From Magicicada septendecula (lineage: Eukaryota; Arthropoda; Insecta; Hemiptera; Cicadidae): a stretch of 64,000 nucleotides of DNA. Position numbers and translations under genes: made by a program. The notes under the pieces were generated by a model, which searched no databases, was not told where the DNA came from, and saw only the letters and a list, made by a program, of their open reading frames with translations. Where the stretch lies: NCBI GenBank assembly GCA_034769895.1, contig CM068372.1, positions 369,043,258 through 369,107,257 on the forward strand, given 5' to 3'. Shown in pieces: positions 23,801 through 35,802 of the stretch (positions are counted from its first letter, which is position 1; the number at the start of each line of letters is the position of its first letter).

Positions 23801-25440
23801 AATATTGCATGGAGTTTTTCATCAAACCTCGTACATACATAAATAAATATGATTTTGCAAATAGAATAGAAATCTAAACACTAATCGATTATTAACACAT
23901 ACACACAAATAGTTTCGTAAAGGGTTATATGATAAAATGTACGCCAAACAACAGAATTGTTATATTTGTTAACGATAATAATTATTTTAGTGGTCACAAA
24001 TATAAAGCAGATGCATTTAGAATCTGCTACACCAGTACTCTTTAAATAAATAAAAAAATACATAAAACTGAAGTACCCGCCAACATTTATGTTGAATTAC
24101 AATTCAGAAAGATTGTTATATGTTAAAAAACAGATGTGTGATGATAATGTAAAAGCCGTATTGCTAACACGAAAAATGATGTTGCAAAATAATAGGAAGC
24201 TTAAAAAACGTGCTAATGTATTTATTAGAAAATATAATAATATTTGTTTACAGCTTTGGAAAGTTTTTATTGGTATGTAAGTGTATCATGAACGTGTATA
24301 GCTCCGAATATATCAAAATTTCCCAAGATTTTTCTTATAAATGCATGAACTAGAACTTACTCTAAAATATACTCTAAAATATATCGTTTAAAAGATTTTG
24401 TAGAAAGTACAGAACAGTGATCACAAACAACGTAAACTTGCATCAGAAGTTGAAGTATCAAGAAAAGTACAAAAGACGTTATCCACAAAAGTACAAAAGC
24501 CTATAAACAACATATATTTCTTTTATAAGAAACTAATTATTTTGTAAGAAAATTATTTGCCTTCTTTATTCACACGAATCTTCTGATCAAGGGGGCCCGT
24601 GTGTGTGTGCATGTTTCTCTGAATCAGGTAAAATTATAAAAAGGTTCATTGTTTTCTTAATAAAAATATACCACATATACGTATCCGTAAGGCAAGAACA
24701 CAAGTCACAGGACTCGTTAATACTGTAATTTACTCTTTATTTTAATCACACGCTAATTATATATTTCACTCCCTTAATTTTGATCATAGGATAAAACACA
24801 AGTATACGGAGTAAGTATTACAAAAAATAAAATAATAATTTAAAATCATCATTATCTTCAGTAAGGATTAAACCAAACATGATTTGTTCCAGTCTAGTTT
24901 GTGTTCAGGAAATGACGGACAATTTACGTAGTTAAAACACCAATTGAAATGAAATATATTTATAAAGTGACGGAGTCTCTATTAATCTTACTAGAAACAG
25001 AGTTACTGATACCAGAAACGCAATTATTCTACGCGTGTTGAATACGCAGAAGGTATGGAAAATGGAAACACAGAAACGAAATTGATTAGATTGATTTTGG
25101 AAGGGAGAAAACAAAGTTTGGTTGCGTAAGAATTTAATTAAAGAAGTAATAATACCTACAAGGAACTAGAGGTAGATATGAAGATGAAAGATAGAAGAAA
25201 CGACGAATGTGGATGCTGAAGTGAACTTCGAAGGAGAGGACGGTTAAAATTATTGTACCGGAGTATAAAAACAAAGCAAGGAGATCTGGAAAATTTAACG
25301 CCCTGGGTTGCCGTTGTGGTGGTCGAAAAAGTATTTGAGACCATTCATACATATGAATACATACTTTGGTGTTGCTTATACAGGTTATGTATCACACATA
25401 TTTTCAATTGATACATACATGTAATTGAACAAGCAAAGAG
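23801..25440. other. AT-rich intergenic DNA, nothing recognised
   Basis: No known element or coding sequence. Short open frames are low-complexity or chance. Confidence 0.45.
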
Positions 25441-26285
25441 AATTCTCAGTTTTGACTCGACCGTTTGGCATTTGTCTATCTGTTTATCTCTCTACTGTCT
25501 GTGTGTCTATCTGTTTATCTCTCTACTGTCTGTGTGTCTATCTGTTTATCTCTCTACTGTCTGTGTGTCTATCTGTCTATTTGGGGTATGTCTCACGATA
25601 ACTATTGTATCCATCCACCGATTCACGTAAAACTTGGGATCCGCGTTTATACTTTTACCCTACAGAACCCTGTTGTTTTTGAGATTGATCCCTCCAAAAA
25701 TTCACCTAAGTGGAAGAGATGTAAAAATGTGGGGGTAATATTGTTAAATAAAAATCATAAAAACCCATGTAGGGTAGCATATTAAAATAAATTTAATATT
25801 CGTTTTACTTCCAAGTACATAATGTTCGTTTCTAGAAATTTTAACTTTTCAACATTTTTGGAAGCCAGTGCACAAAAATCTGTGAAAGTTTTGATAAAAT
25901 CGCAAACATTCATGTGGGGTATCAAATTAAAGACAATTTTAACTAACACCTGAATGTAGTGTAAATTTTTCCAAATTTTGGAGCCCCAAGGCCCAAAGAA
26001 GAGATCGGAAATTTGAAAAAAACTGTGAAAATCCAGCAGGGTGTCAGACTAAAAGGAAATTAACCAAAACAAGAATGTTTCGAATTTTAGTTTTTCTGCA
26101 TGATTGTATACTCTACAGTTGTTAAATTACTAAAGAAATATTAGAGAAATCGTGATTTTTGTAATTCTTACCGTAATGGAAAATGATTTAGTAAAAGATT
26201 TATGTAATAAATGTAAAAATAAAAGACTTAGTTCAAAATAGTGAGCAAGTCTGCAGCTTATAAAGCACGCTAATAGTAATAAATG
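25441..26285 (+). repeat. Dispersed repeat family A, copy 3 (most complete)
   Basis: Starts at the TTCTCAGTTTTGACTCGACC block, passes TTGATCCCTCCAAAAA-type sequence, GTGGGGTATCAAATTAAAG and GTGAAAATCCAGCAGGGTGT, and ends near 26245-26285 at a decayed GAGCAAGTCTGCAGCTTATAA terminus. Best reference for the family in this window, about 840 bp. A 31-bp tandem repeat lies near its start. Confidence 0.7.
25474..25580. repeat. 31-bp tandem repeat
   Basis: Three full units and part of a fourth start at 25474, 25505, 25536 and 25567, each beginning GTCTATCTGTTTATCTCTCT. It sits where other family A copies carry short GACA/TCTG tracts, so it probably grew from them. Confidence 0.95.
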
Positions 26286-26984
26286 TGTAAATTATAAGTA
26301 ATAGGATTGTGTTCATGATAAGTAACAGAGAAAGTTTTACTCTTAATAACGACACTAAATTTTGTCAACGATTAAACTTACTGAATGAATTAAATGGAAT
26401 AGCATTGGTATTGTAATGAATGAGGTGATCCGAGTTCAGGGCTCCCCTCCCACAGTCAGATTAATTTCACTCAAGCTAACATTATGTAAATTCAAAAGAG
26501 ACAACATGTGTTAATGGCACACAGAGACAAGACACGGAAGAAATCCAGTTCCACTGGTCAGTACCACATTTCTTACATGGCACTCTGGAAACCAGTATTT
26601 AATCCAACGTTACACGCTCCCTCACCGTGGTCTAAACAAACCATCGTCGTAAATTATCTAAATATTTCAATTTAAAAATATTTGTGTGTGTGTGTGTGTG
26701 TGTGTGTATGCTTGTGTGAAAATATATTTCAAATAAATACACCATGGGATCGATTCTCAACACGATATTTCTTCGTCGTTCATAGATGTTAATGACTTTA
26801 ACTATTACGGTTTCTAGAGGCATTATTCATCCTTTTTATAGGCAATAAATGGCTATGGCTTGACAACGTTTGTTTCTTCCTGTTTATTTCTGTACAGATA
26901 TCTGTGGAAACATACATAAACTTAAAAGCTTCGACTAAATAAGTTGTCATTTAGACATTAAGTTTATAAATTTAACAAAAAAAT
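26286..26984. other. Intergenic DNA with a TG microsatellite
   Basis: (TG)n at 26682-26707. Nothing else was recognised. Confidence 0.45.
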
Positions 26985-27105
26985 GCAACAGTATTTAATT
27001 TTAATGTTTATTGTATGATTGCTTGCTTTACATTGTCTAATTACTAAAAAAAATTGTAGCAGAGTAATCGATGTTTTTGTAATTTTTCTGATAATTGAAA
27101 GAATG
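26985..27105 (+). repeat. Dispersed repeat family A, 3' fragment
   Basis: Matches the part of copy 3 around the GATTGTATACTCTACAGTTG region (here GATTGCTTGCTTTACATTGT), followed by AATTACTAAA and an ATCG-TTTTTGTAAT block. Confidence 0.4.
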
Positions 27106-27182
27106 CTGAAATTGATATAATACTAATTGTATTTCGTTAAAATTCATTCCCGGGCTGTTTGATCGCGGTCCATTGTTTCTAA

Positions 27183-27237
27183 CTGAAACAGACGTTTCGA
27201 CAGTACCATCGACTGCCATCATCAGTGTAAAATTCAG
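27183..27237 (-). ncRNA. Hammerhead-like ribozyme motif, family 4
   Basis: Minus strand: stem I of CTGAA/TTCAG plus ACA/TGT with a TTTT internal bulge, CTGATGA, an extra T, stem II GGCAGT/ACTGTC with a 7-base loop, GAAA, then CGT and C at the cleavage site. A180-degree related pair of the same family lies at 46838-47150. It abuts the truncated 5' edge of a PLE fragment on the opposite strand. Confidence 0.65.
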
Positions 27238-27870
27238 TAATAACCCACATAACAAAGATAATACAACAACCAATGGTATATACAAAATTGAATGCCAAGA
27301 TTGTAATAAATGTTACATAGGACAAACAAAAAACAACTGAAAAAAACGTTATTTTGAACACCTAAACGCATACAAAAAACCAGAAATATATAAATCTAAT
27401 TTGGCTACACATGCAATAAACACTGGACATGAAGTCCCAGGTATAACCAATGTGACACTAATAAAACACATACCACACAAAGGCACCATAACGATCATTT
27501 GGGAAAATTTACAAATATACAAACATAAAACACAAAACAAACTAATACCTGAACAAATAAAAATCAATACAAAACATGATACAATTTTCAAAACACTCAA
27601 CATCGAAAATACACAAAATACTAATATATACACCACAATCACACACAATAATACCAATTTAAAGTGCCGAAGGCCAACAGGAGACCACAACAACAACCAC
27701 CAACACACAAGTACTTCACAAGAATCAAAATTAGGAAGGCTGAGGATAGGAACACAAAGCGTCCCGAAACATGTTCCAAATAAGGAAAAACATCTTGAGG
27801 TAAAGTCATTATAAATATTAAATATATTATATACATCAATAAATAGACTGTAGCAAAAAGTGTTTGAATA
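27238..27870 (+). pseudogene. Penelope-like element 3' fragment with GIY-YIG endonuclease
   Basis: GIYKIECQDCNKCYIGQT at about 27275-27328 is the start of a GIY-YIG nuclease domain, the endonuclease linked to Penelope-like reverse transcriptases. A frameshift/stop follows, then YFEHLNAYKKPEIYKSNLAT and HAINTGHEVPGITNVTLIKH with IWENLQIYKHK. The frame reaches KAED...PETCSK and stops at about 27777. All reverse transcriptase is missing. The tail carries a TAGCAAAAAGTGTTTG block and a TATATA run that directly meets a Tigger MITE. Confidence 0.85.
27736..27778 (+). ncRNA. Hammerhead-like motif, family 1, decayed stem II
   Basis: AGG, CTGAGGA, an extra T, GGAAC...GCGTCC with mismatches, GAAA, CATGT, U, then CC. 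It overlaps the last codons of the GIY-YIG frame. Stem II is weaker than in the copies at 40482 and 42687, so this one is probably inactive. Confidence 0.45.
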
Positions 27871-27876
27871 TATATA

Positions 27877-28482
27877 CAGTGTACTCCGGTTAATGAGCCG
27901 CTTCATTGGGCCAATATTCAAAATACAAAAACAAAACAGGGTTGCACAAAGGAAGTTGCTTCGATTAATAGGTCCGGACCGCCGGTTATTCGGTCCAGTA
28001 ATGGCTCAGTTTTTCTCTTCTTAAATAGAAGCAATAAGCCAATTTTTTGAGATCGTAAGTTTCACGAGTAGACTAGTCAGGGAAGCAAACCATAACAATA
28101 CTTATACATTGTTATCAGCAACCCGATGTTCGGTTTCGGACTTCATTGCGTTTGTCCTTCGCGACATACCATAAGCCAACTATGGGCACCACTAGGGTCT
28201 CCAGGACTCTTACAAATAGGCCTACTCATACTATTTCATTATGCCGTAATTATCGTATTATTAGGCTATATATTTATTACTGTACTTCCGTAGACGTAGT
28301 TCGTTAGTAACAAAGCTTATAAGTGCAGTGTTTACTGTAGTCAAGAGTAATGTTTGATTTTCCGTTATTAAGAAATTTCGGTTTCTAAGGATTATTTGCT
28401 TACTTTTTAGAAATTCAGGATAATAGGGCCAGCCGCTTAATTGGGCCAACTTGATATGGTCCCGATAAAGCGGAATCCACTG
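27877..28482. mobile_element. Tigger/pogo-type MITE with TA duplication
   Basis: Ends are CAGTGTACTCCGGTTAATGA at 27877 and ...AAAGCGGAATCCACTG at 28482. TA flanks both sides (27875-27876 and 28483-28484). GCCGCTTAATTGGGCC-type blocks recur near both ends. About 606 bp with no transposase. Ends and target fit the pogo/Tigger group. Confidence 0.75.
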
Positions 28483-28600
28483 TATGTTATATTAATATTA
28501 GAATAATATACGTATGATTGCCTGTAATATAAAATTTACTCCCAAAAGAAATTTGCTATTTTACTAACACAATATTTAATTACTACAAAGACCTACAACA

Positions 28601-28607
28601 ACACACA

Positions 28608-28645
<38 letters not shown>
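28601..28645. repeat. (CA)n microsatellite
   Basis: About 45 bp of CA repeats with one interruption. Confidence 0.95.
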
Positions 28646-28648
<3 letters not shown>

Positions 28649-28690
28649 GTAATATCTTCAAATAGTTACACTGCAAGTAGGTTTATTTTC

Positions 28691-28734
28691 ACCTGACGCC
28701 CTTTTCACAGAAATTATTCTGTATCTTCAGAGGT
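28691..28734 (-). ncRNA. Hammerhead-like ribozyme motif, family 2
   Basis: Minus strand: ACCT/AGGT stem I, CTGAAGA, an extra T, perfect stem II ACAGAA/TTCTGT with a TAAT loop, GAAA, a minimal stem III AGGGCGT and C at the cleavage position. The flanking CTGCAAGTAG block at 28670-28680 is shared with 50300, 54857 and 55216. The 3' half of an opposing copy (TCTGTGAAACGTGC) lies at 28811-28824 on the plus strand. Confidence 0.65.
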
Positions 28735-28892
28735 TTGTTTGAATTGTAATTGAATGTTTCGCTTACAATATGAAAGAGAAACGTGGGTGGTAAATATTTA
28801 TTACAAAATCTGTGAAACGTGCAATTGGAGTGTAATTATTTGAAGATATTACATGGAAGACCTGCAGGAAACCCAGCGAGTTACCTACAAAG

Positions 28893-28896
<4 letters not shown>

Positions 28897-28950
<54 letters not shown>

Positions 28951-28960
28951 GTGTGTGTGT
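28897..28960. repeat. (TA)n(CA)n(GT)n compound microsatellite
   Basis: About 43 bp of TA followed by a CACACACACGTGTGTGTG palindrome, so the tract can form a hairpin or cruciform. Confidence 0.9.
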
Positions 28961-30052
28961 GTCATATTTTATGTATGTATATAATAATGATATACACAAT
29001 GGTAACTAGATAAATCATTCAAAATAAATACATTTCTGAAAGTGCTCTAGGAATACGTATATGTGACTGAATAATTAGCAAAAAATTCCTCTAATAAATG
29101 TTACTAGCTATTTACGGTAGTAAATATAAGCCGCAAAATATGACTTCATAGAGTTAAAATAAAAATCATTGGGCTTCTAATGTGTTGACCAAGTTTAGAT
29201 TGAAGTAGTAACGAAATATGACTAATAATATAACACACACACGCGCACACACGCACACTTCAAATCTTTTTAAACTTTATGTATAAATAAGTATTTACAA
29301 TAATTCGAAAGATTTATTGGAACTAATTAAAAAAACAGTATATGCAACGTCAGTCCACCACTTAATGTAATGAAGTTTCTCGGTTTGAACCAATAATTCA
29401 GTGCAAATGGGGATTTAATTTGAAATTATAATTTTACAATTCAAATTAGAATTATAAAAAAAAGAACACTAACCGTAAAATTTACATAAAGCTGACGTGA
29501 CTTTAAAACAATAATAACAGTAACATAATATGCGAACGAGATATGAACACATAAATTATATGTATTTATTCCTAGATTTACCACAGTAGTCAGCACTTAG
29601 AAACTACCTCCCCATTGCGAGCTGTGGTATATAATTATATTAAAAGTTATCACATAATTACCGAGCAAGTGGAGTAGCAATTATTTTATTATTAATTAAT
29701 TACATTTCCTTCGCCTACCGTTACAGTTATTTTATTTTAAACGGTGTTTTTGCTTCCCCAATTTCCACTATACATCTGTTCCCTTTTTTACCCAATGTTT
29801 TTATCATGATATTTGTACGATTTAAAGCGATTCAACTGCGACTATTTGAAAATTATTTATCTGATTAATGTTTTCGTAAATTCATAATAATAATCATTCA
29901 TAATCACTAGTTACCAAGTTCCAGATCAGCTGATACGTGAAAACTTGATCGGCCGTATACACGTACACTATTTACTTGGAAACAAGACCCCCTTTTAGCC
30001 AAATTTTTGCTCTAAAGTTTGAGGTCTCACATTAGAATAGGATGTATATATA
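28961..30052. other. AT-rich intergenic DNA, nothing recognised
   Basis: No known element or coding sequence, apart from a short CA/CG tract near 29230-29258. Confidence 0.45.
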
Positions 30053-31749
30053 CAGTGGAACTTGGTTATTACGGCCTCGGCTGTTACGTCAACTCGGGTG
30101 TAGCGTTATTTTGTCATAAGTCCGGTCAAACTGATATCTTTACCATTATAAAAATTCCCGGTTTTAACGTCACTAAATATTGTACTACTCTGTTATAGCG
30201 TCAAAAATTTCTCAGATATTTTACTCTAAATTTCATATAAACGTATATATGTGCGCGCGCGCTAGCCCATGGCTACAGACATACATTGTATGCAAGCGAT
30301 AAGCACTGTAACAGGACTGCCGGCGCCAGCCAGTTTACGTGCTCCAACGGATGGCTAGATCGATTTAAGGCCCGACACTCGATTTCCTTTGCAAAAATTT
30401 GTGGTGAGGCAAAATGCGTAGATCTGAACGTTACAGGCGATTGGGTGCGTAACACTTGGCCAGAAATTAGACGATCATATAAAGATGAAGACATCTTTAA
30501 TGGAGATGAAGCCGGAATTTTTATAAATTAACTCCAGATAAGACTTTCAAATTTAAAAATGAAAAGTGCGTTGGTGGGAAGCTCTCTAAACAAAGAGTTA
30601 CAGTTTTTGTTTGTGCGAACATGACGGGAACCGAAAAAAGGAAACTTTTAGTTATCGGGAAAAGTTTGCATCCTAGATGTTTTAAAAACATCAAAAACGT
30701 CCTGTAAGTTACACTGCCAACAAAAAAGCGTGGATGACTTCTAGTATTTTTGAAGATGAACTAAGAAAGTGGGATAAAGAACTGTCATCGAAAACAGAAA
30801 AATTCTACTTCTAGTTGACAACTGTGCAGCCCATCCAAAGTTAAATTTGACAAACATTAATCTGGTCTTCTTATCGGCCAACTGTACGAGTGTCCTGCAA
30901 CCTATGGACCAAGGCGTCATTAGAAGCCTAAAGTGTCACTACCGCAAGCAACTTTAAAAAAAAATATGGACACGGCACAACCTGCCACAATTTCACTCTT
31001 AGATTCAATACAATTCCTAGACGACTCTTGGAAGAGTGTAACACAGAAGCAAAATGCTTTAGTAAAGCACAACTCGTACATGAAAATTTACCCGATGATG
31101 ACGAAGACGACGACTTGCCGCTCTCGGAGTGGATTAAGAAATTCGACGTAAATGAATTTGGAAATGAACTTGATTCCTATGCATCAGTGGATGACCAAGT
31201 AGAAACATTCCAAGTGTTGAGTGACGCAGAAATTATCGCGGAAGTAAAAAACATAGAAGCAGAAGATAGTGTTGAAGAAGATGCTGAGCAAGAGGAGGAT
31301 GCCGACATCGTTTGTCCGACAGTACAGGAAGCAATGAGAGCCGCCGAAACTCTTTCACGATTTTACTGCTTTAGAGAGACGTCTGACGACACGTTCAATG
31401 CAGCGCAACATCTCCACAGCACAACAGAAAGAATTTATTTTTCAGAAAGGAGCGTTCAAAAGAAAATTACGGATTACTTTCGACAGTAAGCCTAAATGTG
31501 AGGTACATGTACTTTCTTTTTGATCTTTTAAAATATTCTTCATGCTGTTTGTATAAACGAAATGCAGTTTGTAAACTTTAGAATAAATATCACGAATAAT
31601 GTTAATAATGCAAAGATCTTTTTTTTTATTTCTCCTTCCTTACTAGTGATTAAAAAGGGTCTTTTATAACGACTCTTTTATAATGTCACTCGGACATAAC
31701 ATCATTATTTTTTTGGTCCCTTCAATGACGTTATAACCAAGTTCCACTG
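30053..31749 (+). mobile_element. Tigger/pogo DNA transposon, near full length but decayed
   Basis: Starts CAGTGGAACTTGGTTATTAC at 30053 and ends with the complementary TTATAACCAAGTTCCACTG at 31749. TA precedes the left end; the right flank is TG, one base changed from TA. About 1.7 kb, enclosing a degraded pogo-type transposase. Confidence 0.88.
30286..31489 (+). pseudogene. Tigger/pogo transposase (CENP-B HTH plus DDE_1), frameshifted
   Basis: Opens within the CENP-B-type second helix-turn-helix (CSNGWLDRFKARHSISFAKI). DIFNGDEAGIF carries the first catalytic Asp. After a frameshift near 30530, FYKLTPDKTFKFKNEKCVGG and FVCANMTGTEKRKLLVIGKS follow, then LLLVDNCAAHPKLNLTNI (second Asp) and LQPMDQGVIRSLKCHYRKQL (third Asp). 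The C-terminus, open at 31028-31489, is acidic and ends ERSVQKKITDYFRQ. At least three frame changes are present, and the N-terminal DNA-binding helix is eroded upstream. Confidence 0.85.
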
Positions 31750-31935
31750 TGTGTATATATATATAAAACAAACACTTTTTGCTATAGTACGTTTCTTGAT
31801 GTATATATTATATTTAATTTTTATAATGAATTTACCTCAAGATATTTCTTTCCTTATTAGGAACATGTTTCGGGTACCATTTTGTACCCATCATCCGGAA
31901 GGCTGAGAATGGGTACAAAATGTAAAATAACTAAA
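31750..31935 (-). repeat. Penelope-like 3' terminus, inverted, with facing remnant
   Basis: Read on the minus strand it holds the family 1 ribozyme (31857-31900), TGAGGTAAATTC, and a TAGCAAAAAGTGTTTG tail that runs into TATATA next to the Tigger right end. Just left of the ribozyme on that strand, a plus-strand 5' half (GGCTGAGAATGGGTACAAAA) faces it, a small head-to-head junction. Confidence 0.6.
31857..31900 (-). ncRNA. Hammerhead-like motif, family 1
   Basis: Minus strand: CGGATGA where the core should be CTGATGA, an extra T, stem II GGGTAC/GTACCC, GAAA, CATGT, U, CC. The core T-to-G change probably inactivates it. Stem II differs in sequence from the 42687 copy but stays paired. Confidence 0.5.
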
Positions 31936-34246
31936 GCAAAGTAAAGTAACTACAAAACGGAAAATAGATGATTAACTATGTATTCTGTTACTTTTCAAAA
32001 ACGCCAACAAAAAAATCTGATCGATCATTATATGTGTGTGTCTACATAAAATTTCTGTTTATTTGAGATTTGTATTTTATAATAATATGCAAACTAATAT
32101 ACGCGTAGGTATAATATAAAATGCGTATTTTAATATATAATAAAATACTCTCAGATGTATATTTAAAAAATTCACTCTTCATGAATGCCAGTATTCAGAT
32201 GTATAAATTTGATTAAATTTATGTGTGAATGTCGATGTAAATGTTCTTATTTTTCTTTTACTATTTCTGTCTGCGATAGTTTCGATTCCGCAACGTATCG
32301 CTTTATCTATTCATTAGCTTTCATTCCGCAGTTGTCCGGTAACCTTGTGTCTATCATGCATTCCGCGCGCCGCCAACTTTCATTCTATTCTACATTCCAT
32401 CCACATTCAGCTCTTCCATACTTATTGTTTCGCATTCTAGCCCAACCTTCTCGTGAACTTTGTTTGTCTCGAGTATTTCAAACTTGTCACAGGTTCGTCT
32501 TCTTGTCTGCGTTTCTTTTACTAGTTTACAACTCTTACTCTCTTGCCACAGCCTTCTCTAAAATGTTCATGACTTTTGATTCCACATCAAAACCACTACA
32601 TCTACCAACGATACTGTATATTTGTACTGATCTGTAATATTGTATTGATGATGTTGTACTAATCTGTAAACAAATTTATTTTTGTCTTTCTTCTAAAAAC
32701 AGAAGTTAAATCCAGCAATATACAAATCAGATACCGTGTTTCTTACAACTGAAAAAAGTATCCTCAACACAAGAAACACCTGCTTAAAAATTGTTTTGTA
32801 TAACAAACTGTTACCTGTTAACCATGAACTGTATGGTTCCCATAACTAATATCCAATTTTTTTTTTTATTTTCGCAGTACAATACCTCAAATTACACTTA
32901 TGACTTAATGAGAAAAGTTATTGTTAAATAGGCCTACTTGTAATACACCCAGTTAAAATTGTATATATAACCTAAGGTAATAACTTAATAAATTAAAATA
33001 ACGAAAAAACAGATTTATGCGTTTGCAAGGACTTACGTGAACACCTATACTTGTGTGTGTGTGGACGCGCGCGCGCGCGGGATTTCCACTAGTTGCAGCC
33101 CCTGCATCTGAGTTGATAGTTGGCCATAAAATGTTAGAAGTCATCGATGGCTTGAATGTTACGAAATTATTAAAATTTTATTCTTTTTAAAAGTATTTTC
33201 TCAATAGTTTCGACAAAAGGATACTCCTGAACTCCGTCCATATCAAGACCACTCATCAGCTCAAACGTGATCACAACCCGAGAGAATCAAGTACATATTT
33301 GATTAACAAAATGGATATGTGTGTGTGGGGGGCGCGGGTGTGCGTGTTCGTGTGCGTGTGCTTTTTTGCTATACTAACGCGTTCTTCCATTCTTGTCTTT
33401 GCAATAATCATAATCATTAGTGATAACATTTTGGTTCATATTTGTTTATAACAATTAAAAATATCCAAGTTTCGTCTTCCGCAAGAATTCGCAACTTTAA
33501 TAAAAATGTTTTTTTTTAATTTCGTTTAAATTTCTAGCAAAAGTTACAGACTACAGACTTTGAATATACATTAAGAAACTAATTTATAATATATAAACCC
33601 AACTGCGATGGAATAACGCCTACAACGTATGGAACAGACAACATTGGAAGCGAAAACTGATAAAATTAAGAAGAAGAAAAGGGTTCGACAAATAGGGAGT
33701 AATGCAGTGGCAAAAATAGTAGATAGATACACAATTAAAGTGTAACCAAAGAGAGTAGGCTAGAGGGAATTTATACAACTTACTGTACTAGTAAAATTAT
33801 CATTTGGAATATATCTACATATGCTCCCGTGTCTATAAGTGGTTTATAGGATAACAATAACAATTTTTACGTTACTAAATATGCACATTCACGTCTTTAA
33901 CTCGCGGTAATAATTAATTGTATGGTTTAAAGAGAGAAATTATTGTGCGGAATATTCTCTTACAAAATTTTTAATTATGTGAAAATAGAAAACAACTAAC
34001 AACAAAACGTGGAATCTGACGGTTAATTATTAATTTCCTGGACGTTGTGTTTTTCGCTCGGAATAGTACAGCCGATGATTAACAAATTACGTATTGCACA
34101 ATCTACACAATTTCAACTATAGGCCTAATTACGTATAAATCTTAAAAGAAAAAATACTATAATGCGTGCAGTTTTTTCGGGAACGAAACTGAGGACAGAA
34201 CATTAAGAATATTGGCAGGTAAATTAAAACGAATATTATTAATTCC
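31936..34246. other. Intergenic DNA; weak hammerhead-like string near 33195-33262
   Basis: A 150-codon open frame at 32185-32637 shows no known domain. The minus strand at about 33195-33262 has GAGCTGATGAGTGG and, 35 bases on, GTCGAAACTATTGAG, a possible longer hammerhead relative, but stem II does not pair convincingly. A CG-rich tract is at 33066-33079. Confidence 0.35.
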
Positions 34247-34720
34247 ATCGGAAACTTGTTTGTTTACCGGAAATAGTACACATTATCGATATCCATTCAT
34301 TGTCGATATATTCCTTATAATCATGTGTTATCAATAAACAATCTGTAACAGTCGATATTACTCATAACCATGTTAATAAGAAAAATGTAGGCCTATTATA
34401 AGAATAATACGATGTGTTTTCAATTCGATAATTCAGAGGAAACAGATTTATAAGCAGGAAATCGATTGCTTGTCGACATATTACTCATAAATATTCGTTA
34501 TCAAAGTAAACTCTGAAACAACAGATATTTCTCATTTTGTTGTTAATAATACGGTGATTACAATAGAATTGTTTTCTGGTTTAATTGTTTACCGGAAATG
34601 GAGAGCATATTTTCAATTCCGTATGCAGGAAATCAATACACATTCAGTGTCGATATATTACGTATCAAAATCCGTTATCGAACTAACATCTGTAACACAA
34701 TGGTTAGTGGCCGTTACATT
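34247..34720. repeat. Three degenerate tandem units of about 170-180 bp
   Basis: Units are anchored by TGTCGATATATT at 34301, TGTCGACATATT at 34471 and TGTCGATATATT at 34648. Each is followed in order by TTATCA/TTATCG, a TCTGTAACA-like string and a TACTCAT or similar string. GTTTACCGGAAAT occurs before two of them. Identity is low, so this is an old local satellite. Confidence 0.6.
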
Positions 34721-35067
34721 CTTAGTTTGCTTATCAGTAAACCCAGAACTGTTGTTTTCAATGTCCGTTGTCGCGCCGCATGCTATTGTTATGATTGACC
34801 GATTGTTAAACGTCCTAACATATCAACACTATTCTCAACGGTTATATTGATCGTTTACATTGCCAGCAATTTCAAAATATTTAACTTCAACTAAAGACGT
34901 TCTTTACCATTCAGATGGCATTACGAATAGATATAAAGTATTAAGTAAATCATACATACACTAAAGCCATACATTTTTATAAGAACTTGTGCGTTGTGTA
35001 TGTGTGTGTGTGATTTGTCAAAGCGTCACAACGCGTTTATTTAAACTCATTTTTGTTTATTTTACTA

Positions 35068-35625
35068 CCATTATGCAACCCCTGGGCTGCTGTATTCGCT
35101 CGCTACTTTAAACGAAGTCCATTTATATTAATGCATAAATTTCGTTATTAGAATATTCATTAATTACGAAGAAAATTACAAAATCCCGATTGCTCTAATA
35201 GTTTTTTTTTTAGCAGTGTAGCAATTGTAGAGCACACAATCATACAATAAACACTAAAGATTCAAAACATTCGGATTTGTGTTATAATTCATTTTAGATT
35301 AACAGCCTGCTGGATTTTCACAAGTTTATTCAAATTTTGTGATCTCTTTTTGGGCCTTGGTGTCCCAAAATTTGAAAGTTAGTAAAACTTAACGCTGCAT
35401 TCAGATGTTAGCTAAGATTCCCTTTAGTTTGATGCAATTTGTTTCCCACATGGGCTTTTGCGATTTTTTCACAGTTTTAACCCTTCACATTTTTCCCTCC
35501 CGGGTCCCTATTTTTGGAAGGCTCAATCTCGGAAACAGGATCCGTAGGATAAACGTATAGAGACGCCTACCAAACGGTCGAGTTAAAACTGAGAACTCTC
35601 TTCGCTCGTATAATTATACTAGTTT
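35068..35625 (-). repeat. Dispersed repeat family A, copy 4
   Basis: Shares AACAGCCTGCTGGATTTTCA (35301-35320), ACGGTCGAGTTAAAACTGAG near 35574-35593 and the opposite terminus at about 35080-35105. Minus-oriented relative to copy 3. Confidence 0.65.
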
Positions 35626-35802
35626 AATAAGCCAAGTTAACAATAACGCACTTCCATTAATTCTGTACAGCTTTATCAGGATTTCTATGTATGGTTGCTG
35701 TTTATTGTTGCAGCGTAATATAGCGACAATGTGAACAGTACACGATCAGGCGACGCAAAATCAAACAACGTGACCTCTTCAAAAACTCGTTTATTACATT
35801 TA

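Noticed and set aside
32185..32637. 150-codon open frame as a gene
   Set aside because: No domain, motif or plausible neighbours; composition fits a chance frame in AT-rich DNA.
33195..33262. Additional hammerhead ribozyme
   Set aside because: CTGATGA and GAAAC strings are present, but the 35-nt segment between them does not form a convincing stem II.
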